From Jacaranda mimosifolia (taxonomy: Eukaryota > Streptophyta > Magnoliopsida > Lamiales > Bignoniaceae): DNA of 64,000 nt. Below, piece after piece: positions 51,561 to 63,258 of the stretch; within the stretch, counting starts at the first letter, position 1; every line of letters begins with the position of its first letter. The stretch lies in assembly GCA_018894105.1 (NCBI GenBank), contig CM032124.1:5875501-5939500 (forward strand), in the 5' to 3' direction. Position numbers and translations under genes: made by a program. The notes under the pieces were generated by a model. The model did not search any database, had not been told where the DNA came from, and was given only the letters and a program-made list of their open reading frames with translations.

Positions 51561-53271
51561 TATATATATATAGTAAATAAACTTTCCATTGTCACTCCCT
51601 ATTTTGAATATTTTTCCACTTTTGCTAATTTGGATATTATTGTTGACTGTTACTGGAAGAGAGTTTTCTTATCTTGATTTCAATTTTCTATTTGACTCAA
51701 GTATTGTATTAGCGTATACATTTGTAGAATTTTGGATCAAATTTGATTATATATATTAGTAATCGAATTTCAATCCAAATTATCCTAATGTAATTCATGT
51801 TTAGGGATGACAATGAGGCGGGCCAAAACCTGAACCTGAACTCATGGGACGGGTTTGGGATGGCTTAATGGGATATGGGGCATGATTTTCACAACCCAAA
51901 GTATTTGGGGCATAATATGAGATTTACCTAACCCACCCCAAACCTGCCCTATAACCCTACTCCAAATATTCCCTATATAAATTATACATATAATAATAAT
52001 AAATATATTATATGTAATTTATTTTATATTTTTTATATTAAGAATAATATTCAAATAATTTAAAATTATTAATTTAATTCTACTCTTATCTTCTATTATG
52101 CCTTTTAAATCTTATCTTATTTGTATGAATTTTTCATTTTTATACCTAAAAAGCACCAATTTCTTCTAATTATTATTAAGAAAAAATCAATATGATAAAA
52201 AAATGGCTAACCATTGAATCATGTCATGACGTGTTGTGACTTGTGCCAAAAATTTATCTTCTAACCATTGTGTGTAGATTAAGGAAAAAGCACAACACGC
52301 CAAACTAACGTATAATAAAAAGAGCCTAAAGCACAAACTAATGAAGCAGCCAGCCCAAAAAACGACATCGTTTATCACATGGGAAGTGGAGCTTCTAATG
52401 CCAGGGAAAATGGAAAAAAAAAAGAAAAAGAAAAAGAAAAAAACTATTTTCTTTGACCATTGTGGTCGGACCCAGGAAAAATACAAAGCACCAGTCCAAT
52501 GTACAAGAAACAGAGACCAAAGTACAAACTGATGACGCGCCCAGCAAGGAAAACGATACCATTTCTGTACAGGGGAAAATGAAAGAGAAAATGGAAAAGA
52601 AGGCTCACGCTCACAGCCACTATTCACACGCGCTTAACCGCTTAAAGATGGTGGGGTTGGCTGCCCCAATTTTGACTTCCAATTTCTTTTTTATTTGTAC
52701 GCGCTGGAGCGCCCCCGCGCCTACTTCCCCCTTTTTTTTTGAGGACAAAAACAAATAATAAATAAATAAATAAAATACTAAAAAAATAAATAAAATACTA
52801 AAAAAATAAATAAAATAATTAAAAACTTGGATTGCCTCCCAATAAGCGCTTGATTTACAGTCTACGGCTTGACTTTCGAGCTTTACTTGATGTTGGTTAA
52901 AGTGGTTGTAGATTGTTGATGATCAAATCACATTCCCAATAGTGTTTGATTCTTTTCCTATTTCCCTTAAACCGCCTTCTTAAACTAATTTCTTCCAACT
53001 CCATCATTCCATTAGAAAGATTTCAATTATGCGAAATAGCCCCAACCATCGTGATCTTAATTTTCCTGATAACCACTTAAAGCGAGAGTCATAGAATAGT
53101 ACATGTTTACCTGGCTCTAATAGGTCTTTCAAAATTTTGCAATTATTCTTATATTCAGTCTCTCCTTTATGTGACTTGATTTTTTTTATTTACCACACTA
53201 ACTGCAAAACAGTTGTCAAAGTCCTTAGGAAAATCAAATGCTTTAAACACATTAAAAGTTATTTTTTCATC
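51561..53271. other. Non-coding interior of Athila-like element
   Basis: A hAT-like start (TTAGGGATGACAATGAGGCG) near 51803 suggests a further small insertion whose other end I could not fix. Two related tracts at about 52320-52400 and 52495-52580 form a diverged tandem repeat. The tract near 52825-52870, GATTGCCTCCCAATAAGCGC, recalls a sequence often found downstream of Athila-type coding regions. Confidence 0.45.
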
Positions 53272-53757
53272 TCAGACCCTCATGGTTAGCTCACCCTTTT
53301 GCACATCTATGATAGTCCTACTTGTGGCCAAGAATGGTCTCCCAATGATGATTGGAACTTCAATATCCTCTTCCATGTCTAACACAATAAAATTTGCAGG
53401 GAAAATAAATTTATCAACTTTCACCAATACATCTTCAATTATTCCCTTAGGATACTTGAATGTTCTATTCACAAGTTGTAAGGTTATACTAGTTGGCTTG
53501 ATCTCTCCTAATCCAAGTCGTTGGTATATGGAATGTAGCATTAAATATATGCTTGCTCCCAAATCGCAAAGTGCCCATCTAGAAAATTTAGTACCAATTT
53601 TGCATGGTATGGTGAAATTCCCAGGATCCTTAAGCTTCGGAGGTAACTTCTTTTGGATGATTGCACTGCATTCCTCTGTGAGAGCCACTATTTCAAATTC
53701 ACTCAAATGCCTTTTCTTAGATAAAATTGCTTTCATGAATTTTACATAACTAGGCAT
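53272..53757 (-). pseudogene. Retroviral-type aspartic protease of Athila-like element
   Basis: A 161-codon frame shows the active-site region LCDLGASIYLM and the later motif IIGRPFLATSRTIIDVQKGELTM, both typical of Ty3/gypsy protease. The catalytic Asp is kept. The frame stops after GELTMRV and is not followed by reverse transcriptase. It would have cut the Gag(-Pol) polyprotein. It is separated from gag by stops, so the polyprotein cannot be made whole. Confidence 0.8.
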
Positions 53758-53818
53758 TTGTTCTAAGGGTTCAACAAAATGGAATATTTATGTGGAGTTT
53801 CTTGAAAACCTCTAAAAA

Positions 53819-55260
53819 TTATTGAAATTGCTTGTCTAACTTTTGCTTTTTAAGCCTTTGAGGAAAGGGTGAAAGTGGTCTGATAGGATCAACTTCTTCA
53901 TCCTTTCCCTTCTCAATTGGTGATTCTTCTTCCAATTCCTCTGAAGATGGAGGGACCTTCTGAAATTCTTGCAATTCTCTACCATTCCTCAAAGAAACAG
54001 CATTGCAATGTTCCTTGCCTTCTCGTTTAGGATTTATCTCAGTATCACTTGGCAAAGTTCCTTGCTGTCTCATACTCAATGCAGTGGCTAGCTGGCCCAT
54101 TTGCGTTTCTAATATTCTGATTGAAGCTGATTAACTCTGAATTGCTGCTTTAGTTTTTGTCGTGAAGTGTATAAACATCTCTTCTAATGATGGCTGCTTT
54201 TCTTGAGTTGGTCGATTTATTTGTTGCTGGAAGCCTGGTGGTGGAGGTTTAGGTGCTAAAGTTTGTCCTTGATTATTACTCCAAGAAAAATGGGGGTGTT
54301 GTCTCCATCCAGGATTATAAGTATTTGAATATGGAATATTACTTTGATTCCTGTTGAAGTTCCCAACAAACTGCACTAATTCCAAAGTATGCTGACACTT
54401 CACTCGAATGTGCATCACCACAAATTTCGCAAGTAATAAATTGGCTCTCTTGCTGCTTTGGCTGGGTCATGATACTTGTAAGCATGTCCATATTCTTTGT
54501 TAAAGCTTCTAATTGTGCAGTTAAAGATGTAGTAACATTTACCTCATAGATTCCTGCAGTTTTCTTTGGTTGAGTTAACCTATCAGTTGGCCACTGATAA
54601 CTATTTGTTGCCATCTCTTCAAATAACTTAAATATTTCCCCAATCTTTTTCCTCATAAATGTACCTTCTGCAATAGCATCAACTATTCCTCTTGTTTGTG
54701 CAGTCAATCCGTTATAGAATGTTTACACTTGAAGCCACTTTTTCAATCCATGATGAGGGCATTTTTTGAGCATCTCCTTATATCTTTCTCATGCCTCATA
54801 AAATGTTTCCTGATCAAATTGAACAAAGGATGTAATTTCATTCCTCAACTTAACTATTCGTGATGGTGGGAACAACTTAGCCAAGAATCTCTTGCTAAAT
54901 CCTCCCACGTGGTAATGGTTCCCGATGGCAAAGATGATAGCCAACTTTTTGCTTTATCTTTTAGTGAAAATGGAAATAGCTTCAATCGGATTGCATCATT
55001 AGAAACTCCATTATATTTGAAGGTATCACAAATCTTCAAAAAATTAGCTAGATGAGCATCAAATCTTCTGTTGGAGACTCCCCAAATTGGACTGAACTCT
55101 GTATCATCTAAATGATAGCGGGCTTGATTTCAAAATTAGTTGCCTGAACAGATGGTCTACTGATTCCTGTGTGAAAGCCCTAAATTTGTGGGATAACATA
55201 ATCCTTCAAATATACATCCTCCTCTGCCATTTCTGCTATATCCTCGTTGGTAAATAAATA
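53819..55260 (-). pseudogene. Athila-like gag, broken
   Basis: Four overlapping or adjacent minus-strand frames (54854-55039, 54339-54707, 54131-54421, 53819-54100) together cover a capsid protein. ICDTFKYNGVSNDAIRLKLFPFSLKDKAKSWL is split here into the recognisable parts ICDTFKYNGVSNDAIRL and FPFSLKDKAKSWL, which are hallmarks of Athila-group gag. A CEICG half of a zinc knuckle lies in the second frame. The C-terminal frame is charged (EELEEESPIEKGKDEE). Frames change several times, so it is a pseudogene. Confidence 0.8.
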
Positions 55261-55370
55261 AATAAATAAAATTAAATAATTAGATAAAACAAAATAAATA
55301 AATAAGTAAAAAAAATTTGAACTAAAACTTGGCGCTTAAAATTAATATTAGCATAAACAAAATAATTTTA

Positions 55371-55390
55371 GTTCCCCGAAAACGGCGCCA
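55371..55390 (-). other. Primer binding site, tRNA-Asp type
   Basis: The minus strand reads TGGCGCCGTTTTCGGGGAAC, close to the TGGCGCCGTTGCCGGGGA complement of tRNA-Asp used by Athila-type elements. It lies six bases inside the LTR. Confidence 0.8.
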
Positions 55391-55396
55391 AAAACT

Positions 55397-56608
55397 TGTT
55401 GGTTGTTTTGTGCAAAAATAAATAATGCAAACAAATATGCAAGTACACGTGTCGCAACAATTAAAAAAATGATGAGAAGAGCGTCGATCCCATGAGAAAC
55501 TAAATTATTCGCTACTAATTATTAATTTACCACACACTTGTTTTATTCAAATAAAATCAATTAAATAAGAATTAAAACTAAGCTAATGAAAATAAGAAAA
55601 ACGGTACTGATTAAGATTTCTATCAGGATATAAAAGCCTATAATTATGATTTCATCAATCGAATAAGTTGATTACATAGTTTTCTCCATATGAAATTAAT
55701 AACAGGTTATTAGTCTTGTGTCTTATGCAATTACAAGGTTTTTCTGAATTACCTGCAATCAAATCCCTAATTTATTCAATTCACTATATTCTTATGTGAA
55801 TTAACTAAATTATGAATAAGGTTGTACCACTCAACTAACTCCCCAGGGCAAGCAGGTATATTCATATCCTACTCACAAATTAATTAGTTCATCAATTTGA
55901 ACAATTAATCCTAAGGTCTTTTATTGTCAATCAATCCCTAGATTTTCTTTTCCAAGACTCCTCTAGGGTTTAAAGATACACTTGACTGTTGATCAGGCAA
56001 TCAAATAGAAAAAGCACACAGTAAAAGAAATACCCTTAAGCGCTATTAATTTTATGAAAGAAAATCATACATCAATTTATTCAAAAGAATCCATCATAAT
56101 CCTAGAGTAACGAATTAGTTCATGATTGAATTGTCAAACAAAACATGAATAAAACAAAACATCATTCCAAATCCAAAATTAAAAAAAAAAATCAAAGGAA
56201 GAAGAAGAAACTATATTCCTAAATGAATTTGATCTCCACTTTGTCCTCCTCTGAATCCGAATTCTCGCAATACTTCTAATATCCAAAATAGAAAATCCCA
56301 AAAAAAATTCCCGCTAACTAAGTGTCTGAAAGGCTTTTTTATAATTGATTAAAAGAGTCTTCTGATTAGAATAGGACTCGAATAAATAAAAAGACTTTTA
56401 TGTCCATCCTTGATTAGATCATGAGACGTCATCTTATCAGTATTCCCACCAACTTATGTCAATTTGTCCCCTTTTGTAGCTTTTCCACTTATATTCCTGT
56501 AATTCCAAATTTTCATCAATTAACAAGAGAATTATAATTTTTTAAACAAGAAAATTATTTGTTAAGTCATAAACATCACATTAAATTAATACTAATATGG
56601 ACTTAACT
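55397..56608 (-). repeat. LTR (5' LTR in element orientation)
   Basis: It is homologous to 44062-45262. Its last base has drifted (ACTTAACT instead of ACTTAACA). Confidence 0.88.
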
Positions 56609-57058
56609 GTTGGCTTTATAATTAATATATTTAAATGCCATTATTATTATTTATAAGTACTAATAATCAATTATTAAGTCAATTATTAATTGGAAATTAT
56701 GTTATTTGTTTGATTGTAGTTGTTTTAATGAAATTATGTAATTCCTTCTATTAATTAAAATATGTATTTGTTATAAATTCATACATTCATGTATTTGAAT
56801 ATTCATAAATGGATATAAAATAATAATTCGAATATGGTAAGTTTAATAAAATATGAATGCATTTGAATAATTATAATTAAATACGGATATATCCGAATCC
56901 GATCGATATTCAACGGATACGAATTTGGATATCATTTTTAAATATTATCAAATTCGTATCCGTATCCATATCCATATCCGTATCTAAATATTTAAAAAAT
57001 TAAACGGATACGAATATAAAAATAATGTATCTGATCCGTTTATACCCTTAGTTAGAGT

Positions 57059-57494
57059 AAATCACATTTAGAAATTAGGTAGTTCATCTACATCCAAGTT
57101 AAATCCATGGATCCTAGGTGTCAGAATTTGATTACTGATCTAAAAGATATACAATCGAGCGATTGCTAATTGAGTGTCTTCATAAGTTTCAGCCAAATGG
57201 TTTTTTTCAAATAATCAAGAAACACTTATATTTATAGAAAAAAACAAAATGAATAGGAATCAAAACGAAATTCCAATCAAAATAAAATTAAATTCAACTA
57301 AAATTAGAATACCAATTCCAACAAATTGGCTGAAATATAGATCAAAACTGATTAATATATAACTTTTAAATTGCAACACAGGAGTGGGTTTGAAAATCTT
57401 TTCCACGTTTTTAATTGGAAAAAGGGTCTGATGCGCTGAGTTCGAAAAAAATGTTTAATGTTTAATGTTCAAAGACTGCACCAAACACAAAAAG
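57059..57494. repeat. Unit B tract after the hAT/Athila nest
   Basis: It matches about 8830-9245 and continues the alignment broken at 43701. Confidence 0.75.
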
Positions 57495-57497
57495 TAA

Positions 57498-57926
57498 GGC
57501 AATGGATAAATATTCTCAGTTTATTTTTCAATTTTCAAAATATAAACAAATAAATATTATATATTTTTCAATTTCATTCTCAAAATAAACTCAAAAAAGT
57601 CCAAAATACCTTCGGAATTCATTTCCTACCTATTCCTCAATGTTTAGCTCTCTCATTTTTTGTCTTCCCTACCCAATCTATATGTACACATATATAAATA
57701 ATCTTAAAATATAAACTTCACCCTATCAATCTAATAAAAAAAATTATTGATGTGACATCTTGTTTCCTCTCAAAATACAACCACACAAACAATTTTTTCT
57801 CAAAGTATTCTCTATCTATCACTCAAAATACAAACAAATAACCATCACATTTCCAAACCCACTTTTCAAAAATTATTTTTTCAAAATATTTTGACAAAAT
57901 GCTCCATTTTACAACCAAACATAGCC
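57498..57926. mobile_element. MITE, unit B copy of 9249-9678
   Basis: It shares position, TAA flanks (57495-57497, 57927-57929) and sequence with the unit A copy. The left terminus has drifted. Confidence 0.75.
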
Positions 57927-57973
57927 TAAACATTTGCTATTCCTAGCACTGTGAAGGCATGGCAAATAACTTA

Positions 57974-58415
57974 TGGCATGTTTGGTTACATTCTCTCAGT
58001 TTGTTTTTCAACTCTTAATACATAAACAAACAAACAATCACATATCCCAATCCCACTCTTCAAAATACATAATTTATTCTCAAAAAATCCTTATTATTCC
58101 CAACTCCACACCATTCCCAAGGCACCACATATTCTTTCATTATTACAAATGTATATACATACTACCACTTACACAATCTATATATACATATATATAAATA
58201 ATTTTAAAATATTCATTTTACCCCACAAACCCAACAAAAAAGTCATTGATGTGACATCTTCTCCCTTCCAAAATACAAACAACCAAATCATTTTCTCCCA
58301 ATTCATTCTCTCAAAATACAAACACACAATCATCACATTCTCCAATCTCACTATCCAAAATTCATTCTCCCAAAATATTGTAAGAGAATGGCCCAATTCA
58401 CAACCAAATATAGCC
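57974..58415. mobile_element. MITE of the same family, unit B only, TTA TSD
   Basis: The 442-bp block starts TGGCATGTTTGGTTACATT and ends CACAACCAAATATAGCC. It is flanked by TTA at 57971-57973 and 58416-58418. Unit A is empty here (near 9726). The 95-codon open frame inside is not a gene. Confidence 0.8.
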
Positions 58416-58491
58416 TTACTTTTCATATTTGGCTAGCTATAGATAATTAGTTGAGTGAGATCATTCATATGAATCATTAACAAGCTGCAAG

Positions 58492-59044
58492 CATGGATTA
58501 AAAAATCGGACCGGAACGGACCAACTGGTGGCCCGGTCCGATTTTTTCAAAAAACCAGAAAAAACAAAAAAATGAACAATTTTTAAAAAACCGTCCGGTC
58601 CGAAACAGTTCGACTGGTGAACCGGTAGCGGTTCACCGGAATCGGACCCCTTTTTTTAATTTTTTTTAATTTTTTAATTTTTAATTTTTATTTTTTATTT
58701 TTGTTTGGCCTAAGTACTAAAGTTAAAGGCCATGGTACAAGCAAGAAGTCAAAATAACTTAATATTAGTCAATTTTCATTATTCCCAATTTCCCACAAAC
58801 TTTAAACTTAGTATGTTCAAAATTTTGGATTGTGATGTTAAAGAATATCATTTGATCTCTTTATGTTTTATGTTTTGATATTTTACTAATTTTTAAATAC
58901 TATATATAATATAAATATATATAGCATAATTATGACGTCACAGTTTAATTGCGATTCAATTACGGTCCAACCAACGGTTGAACCAGTGAATCGTGAACCG
59001 ATAAGTTTTCTGGTTCAATAAACGATCCAATTTTTCGAACACTG
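58492..59044. mobile_element. Non-autonomous hAT in pseudogene promoter
   Basis: It is flanked by the perfect 8-bp repeat GCTGCAAG (58484-58491 and 59045-59052). The ends CATGGATTAAAAAATCGG and the complement of CAGTGTTCGAAAAATTGG match the common CAGTGTTCGAAAAACCGG hAT family. GGTCCG and CCGGT tracts face each other inside. Confidence 0.88.
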
Positions 59045-59052
59045 GCTGCAAG

Positions 59053-59165
59053 TTGCTAATTAACTATATATATTCTGCCCAACTTGCATACTCTATTTTT
59101 TCGATTGATCGCCTCATCAAACCAATTACACACACACCCACACTTACACAAACACAACACATGCA
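59053..59165 (+). promoter_or_regulatory. Shortened upstream region of pseudogene NLR
   Basis: The AACTTGCATACT and CCTCATCAAACCAATTA tracts match 12645-12690 of unit A, but then jump straight to the CA-rich leader. The 600 bp that hold the MITE and TATA-like tract in unit A are absent. Confidence 0.45.
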
Positions 59166-59512
59166 ATGGAGGATGCTGCTGTAGAATTCCTTCTGGAAAA
59201 CCTAAAAGAGCTGCAGCTCCATAAGGCCCATCTGACGTCCAGGCTCCAACGCCAAATTAAAATCAGATTCAAGTGCTTGAGAGCAATCTAGGTTTGTTCA
59301 AAAGACTCCTCAACGACTCAACAGAAAACCAAGACAACGACAAGACCCCGAAAGATGTGGTCGAGCAGATCATACGAGTGGTTTACGAAGCAGAAGATGC
59401 GGTTGAAGCTTTCGTGAGCCAGGCGGCGGACAAAGGGCTCGAAACGTACTTCAAAAGGGCCTTTGATGCTCCTGCAAAGCTTCTCAGTACAGCCGTCCAA
59501 GAGGTTGAGTTA

Positions 59513-59898
59513 GAGGGTGTTTGGCTAAGCTTATTTTAAACATCTTATAAGTTTTTACATCTTATAAGATGTTTTTGGAGCTTATAAGTTGTTAGATCTT
59601 ATTTTTAAAATAAATTATTGAAGTGTTTGGATAAAATAAGATGTTGGAGCTTATAAGATGTTAATAATGACAATTTTGTAATTAAAATAGTTAAAAATGA
59701 AGAAGCTTGTTAAAATTTTAAAAATAAGTTAGGGTCTCCTTACTTTTTTTAAAAGAGCTTATAGCTCATAATATCTTATTTTAGGATCTTATAAGCTCTT
59801 TTTTAAAAAAATTTACCAAACATTTTTTATTAACTTATAAGCTCTTAAACATCTTATAAGATGTTTTGAGGAGCTTATAAGCTCACCCGAACACCTTC
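59513..59898. mobile_element. MITE inside NLR pseudogene exon 1, TTA TSD
   Basis: The terminal repeats GAGGGTGTTTGGCTAAGCTTAT and the complement of GAAGGTGTTCGGGTGAGCTTAT differ at few positions. Both start immediately beside TTA (59510-59512, 59899-59901). The interior has repeated CTTATAAG palindromes. The paralogous exon at about 13696 shows the empty site. Confidence 0.9.
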
Positions 59899-60974
59899 TT
59901 AGTAGGCGCAAAGATCAGAGAGTAAAAGATAAATTTTGGTGACTCTGACACACAAACGGAACAAAAGAATCTACAAGAAAAAATTAAGGTAAACTAATAC
60001 TGTTATACCCCTTCTTTTTGGAAATTTAGTTTCAGATTAATTAGTTGGCCAATTGTAAAAATCTTAAAAAACTTTTTTGCATTTTTGGTTTTGACTTTTG
60101 AGATTCATTCCGAAGTACTGAGGTCTTTATAGTATGGGATTTGCAATATATATGTGTAAAAAAAATTCAGCTTTATAAAGTTTTTTAGCTTTATATGATA
60201 TAACTTAATTTTCTCAATTATATACACTACTAAATCAGCCATATTATTTTTAGTGATGTTTTTTAAAAAAATAAAATATTGCCCAATATATTTATTCCAA
60301 ACAAAAGTTCTCCCAAAATATTGTTGTTCAACATAGAAGTTTTTAGTTATTTTTTTTGACTTGAAAATCATTAAAATTATTTGCAAATTCTTATGTTTAT
60401 ATATACAAAAAAAAATTAAATCCAAAAATATTTTGCATAAAACCTAGAATTTTTAACTGTTATAAGCCCCCTAGGACCAACAAATGTTAGACTCTCTATT
60501 CCAAATTTATAACTTTTTCTTTTTTAAAGATACTCCAAGACAAAGTTGCTTTTCTTAACTATACATTATATCAGTTAGAATATTAATATAACACCCCCAA
60601 CTATAAATCAACTAATTTAGTTTTCATATCACAAAAAACAAAATAAAAAAATAAAAAAAAATCTTCAGGTTTAAAATTCTTAGTTCCCTTCTATTTGTAA
60701 CTTTGCACGTAATTTACAGTTCTCTCATTGGGCCATCTTAAAATAACTTTTCTGAAAAATGATTTTTTTTCTTTTTTTTTTTTCTCCCTCTAAACTAGCC
60801 TTTCAACTAATTTTGACATTGATAACTTTCAACCAGTATAGTGTGATAAATAATTTATACACACTATCAAAAAATTAAATATCTATTGCAGAAAAATTAT
60901 TACAAAATTATTTTTTGTAGCTATAAATACAAAATACAGCTACAAATTTTTGCAGTAAATATGATATTTTTAAT

Positions 60975-61609
60975 GAAAAATTACTAAGGCCCCCTTAAAA
61001 TAAATTTTTATATCTAAAAAACCCATAAAATAATTTTTCAATCTGACAAACCCATTTCACAAATTTTTTATTCTAAAAAGTCCAACTATTAACTTTTAGT
61101 TTATTTTTGGACAAAAGTAGCCTTGAATATCTCACATTAAAATTCTTTTTATTTATCCAAGTCCAAATTACTTCTTTTTAACTCTATATTAAAAGTTAAA
61201 AAGTTATTTATTAAAAAAAAAAACTTTAGTCTTTTTGTTTAGTTCATATGATTTTAGAGTTTATATGTATTTCTATTGATATAATATAAATATATATATT
61301 TAAAAATTAAGGAAACATATTTCTTCAAAACTTTTAGTTTATTAAACTTAAAATCATCACTGATAGAAAATCAATTCAAAAAATCAAAGAGAATATTCTA
61401 TTAAAAAAGTCAATTCATTAAGTTTCTAAATTTAATAAGTTATGGATAATTTAAAGAATTTAATAAATTAAGGGTGATTGAGTCAACAAATTAATTATTG
61501 GGTCTTTTGGAGTGAAAAGTTGATGGAACGGGTATTTGAGTATGAAAAATATTTTAATGAGTTTTTTAGATATAAAAATGTATTTTGAGGAGGTTTTAGT
61601 AATTTTCCC
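60975..61609. mobile_element. MULE-type MITE in pseudogene intron
   Basis: The inverted repeats of about 50 bp share AAAATTACTAA and ATTTTTATATCTAAAAAAC. The flanks ATTTTTAAT (60966-60974) and TATTTTAAT (61610-61618) fit a slightly drifted 9-bp TSD. NLR1 has the empty site near 17145. Confidence 0.8.
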
Positions 61610-63258
61610 TATTTTAATTATAATCTACAAAACCTGTTAATTATCATTGGTAGCATTATACTTCTGGGGTCTACCAAATTAATTATGCATTATTAGTATG
61701 AAAATTAATATATATAGATATATATTTAAAATTATTGATCATCAGCTACAAATTGATTCTAGTGAGAATTAACTATAATGGCATCAACTTCGAAATTGGC
61801 TTGGACAAGTAGCCAAAGCTAATTTTTAGCATCAGCTAAGGGATTGACTATAGTTGATTCTAGTTTTTTTATAGCTACATTTTCAACTGTTATCTTGCTA
61901 AAATTCTGCGTCCGCTCAAATCGACTGAAAATACTAAAACAGAAGCAAGATTTACTTGTGTAATGGCATGAATTTCTTCCTAAATCCGAAATTACTAATA
62001 CTTAAAATATTCACCGACATATATGTGTACACACACACACACACATATGTATATGTATGAACCAAAAGTATTGTAACTGTTTATGTTTTGTGTACCAATT
62101 TCAACGATATAGATGCATTAGGAAAAAGGGAACCCATTAGGAACTTGTGTGGTCTTTCTTCTAAGGATGTTGATTTCCATTTAGCTTGTTGCATTTATTA
62201 CTATTAAGAGATGACGAAATTTATGACGTGATCGACATGGTTATTTATCATCAGGTTCCCGCTGTGCGGCAAGAAAACATCGTAGGTCATGAAGATGACG
62301 TAGAACGTTTAATATATTATCTCTCTGAAGAAACTGAGCAATTTGATTTCATCTCCATCGTTGGTATGGCTGGCCTAGGGAAGACAACGCTAGCTAAGAA
62401 AATATTTCAAGATTCAAGAATCGAATATGAATTCCCCATTCATCTACGGGTTGTCATCTCTTTAGGGATAAGGAAAAGGGATATTTATATCGGCATGCTT
62501 GGGGACTTGAATTTGATGATGGAGGATATGCATGACAAGACTGAGGGAGAGATTGCACAAACACTGCGTGCACGTCTGGGAAGAGAAAAATTCTTGATTG
62601 TCTTAGATGATATGTGGAAGCCAGAAGTATGAGATGATCTTCTAGGTATCTTTGATTCGAAGAGCAACCGGGTGAGTAAAATATTGATAACCACTCGTAC
62701 CGAAAAGGTGGCTAAGCATGCGAACCGTAATAGACAACCCCACAAGTTGCGTTTGTTAACTCAAGAAGAAAGTTTGTTGATGTTGCAACTCGAAGTATCT
62801 GGGAAGCCCGAGTGGCCTTCTTCAGATGTGGAAATTCTCGGAAAATCTATTGTTGAGCCATTTTGGGGTCTGCCGCTTGCAATAGTGTTGATTGCTGGAA
62901 TTCTAAAAGGAACAGGTGAAATGTACGAGATTTGGATAAAAGTTGCCAGAGCCCAACGAGCCTTTGATGCTTATAATAATGGATTATTTGAAAACATGGA
63001 AAATGTTGTTTCCTTATGCCATGATATGTTACCGTATTACCTAAGACCATGCTTTGTATATTTGGGAATGTTCCTGGTAGACTTTGAGATTCCAGTAAAG
63101 AGATTGATCCTCCTGTTGATTGCACATGGCTTCATACAAGAAAAGACTCCAAGGAGAAGCTTGGAGGAAACGGGAGAGGAGTATCTCAAGCACCTTATCG
63201 AAAGAAACCTGGTAATGACTGCCAAAGTTGGTCCCAATGGTAGAATTAAAATGTGTCG

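Larger units (their letters stand above)
44062..56608 (-). mobile_element. Athila-like Ty3/gypsy retrotransposon, gag/protease only
   Basis: Two LTRs of about 1.2 kb enclose a 10-kb interior. On the minus strand the order is LTR, tRNA-Asp-type primer site, degenerate Athila-like gag, aspartic protease, then long non-coding DNA, polypurine tract and LTR. The flanking 5-mers GCTGG and GTTGG differ by one base. No reverse transcriptase, RNase H or integrase frame was seen. After removing a Helitron candidate the interior is about 5.9 kb. Confidence 0.85.
43710..57050. mobile_element. hAT-type element split by an Athila-like retrotransposon
   Basis: The direct repeat GTTAGGGT (43702-43709) matches GTTAGAGT (57051-57058) at seven of eight bases. 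The ends TAGAGCTGTAAATGAA and TTTATACCCTTA are loosely complementary. Without its nested passenger the element would be about 0.8 kb and non-coding. CGGATAC-type tracts occur at both sides. Unit A has the empty site near 8820. Confidence 0.7.
59166..63258 (+). pseudogene. CC-NB-ARC(-LRR) NLR paralogue, inactivated
   Basis: This is the unit B copy of the NLR at 13358. Exon 1 (59166-59988) begins MEDAAVEFLLENLKELQLHKAHL but gains 11 net bases at about 59215-59270, shifting the frame. The old frame resumes as LESNLGLFKRLL. A 386-bp MITE then splits the exon at 59513. Intron 59989-62254 keeps GTAAAC and CATCAG. Exon 2 starts VPAVRQENIVG at 62255 and shows GMAGLGKTT, LIVLDDMW, GLPLAIV and CFVYLGMF. 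TGA at 62630-62632 replaces the Trp after PEV. Homology ends at 63258, before the VHDLVHD motif, so the LRR is missing from this window. No full receptor can be made. Small RNAs or short peptides remain possible. Confidence 0.9.

Noticed and set aside
52187..52758. 146- and 101-codon opposing frames
   Set aside because: They cross a diverged tandem repeat and A-rich runs inside the Athila-like element. No domain.
53213..53749. 178-codon plus-strand frame
   Set aside because: It is the antisense shadow of the protease frame at 53272-53757.
58149..58436. 95- and 82-codon frames on both strands
   Set aside because: Both lie inside the TTA-flanked MITE at 57974-58415.
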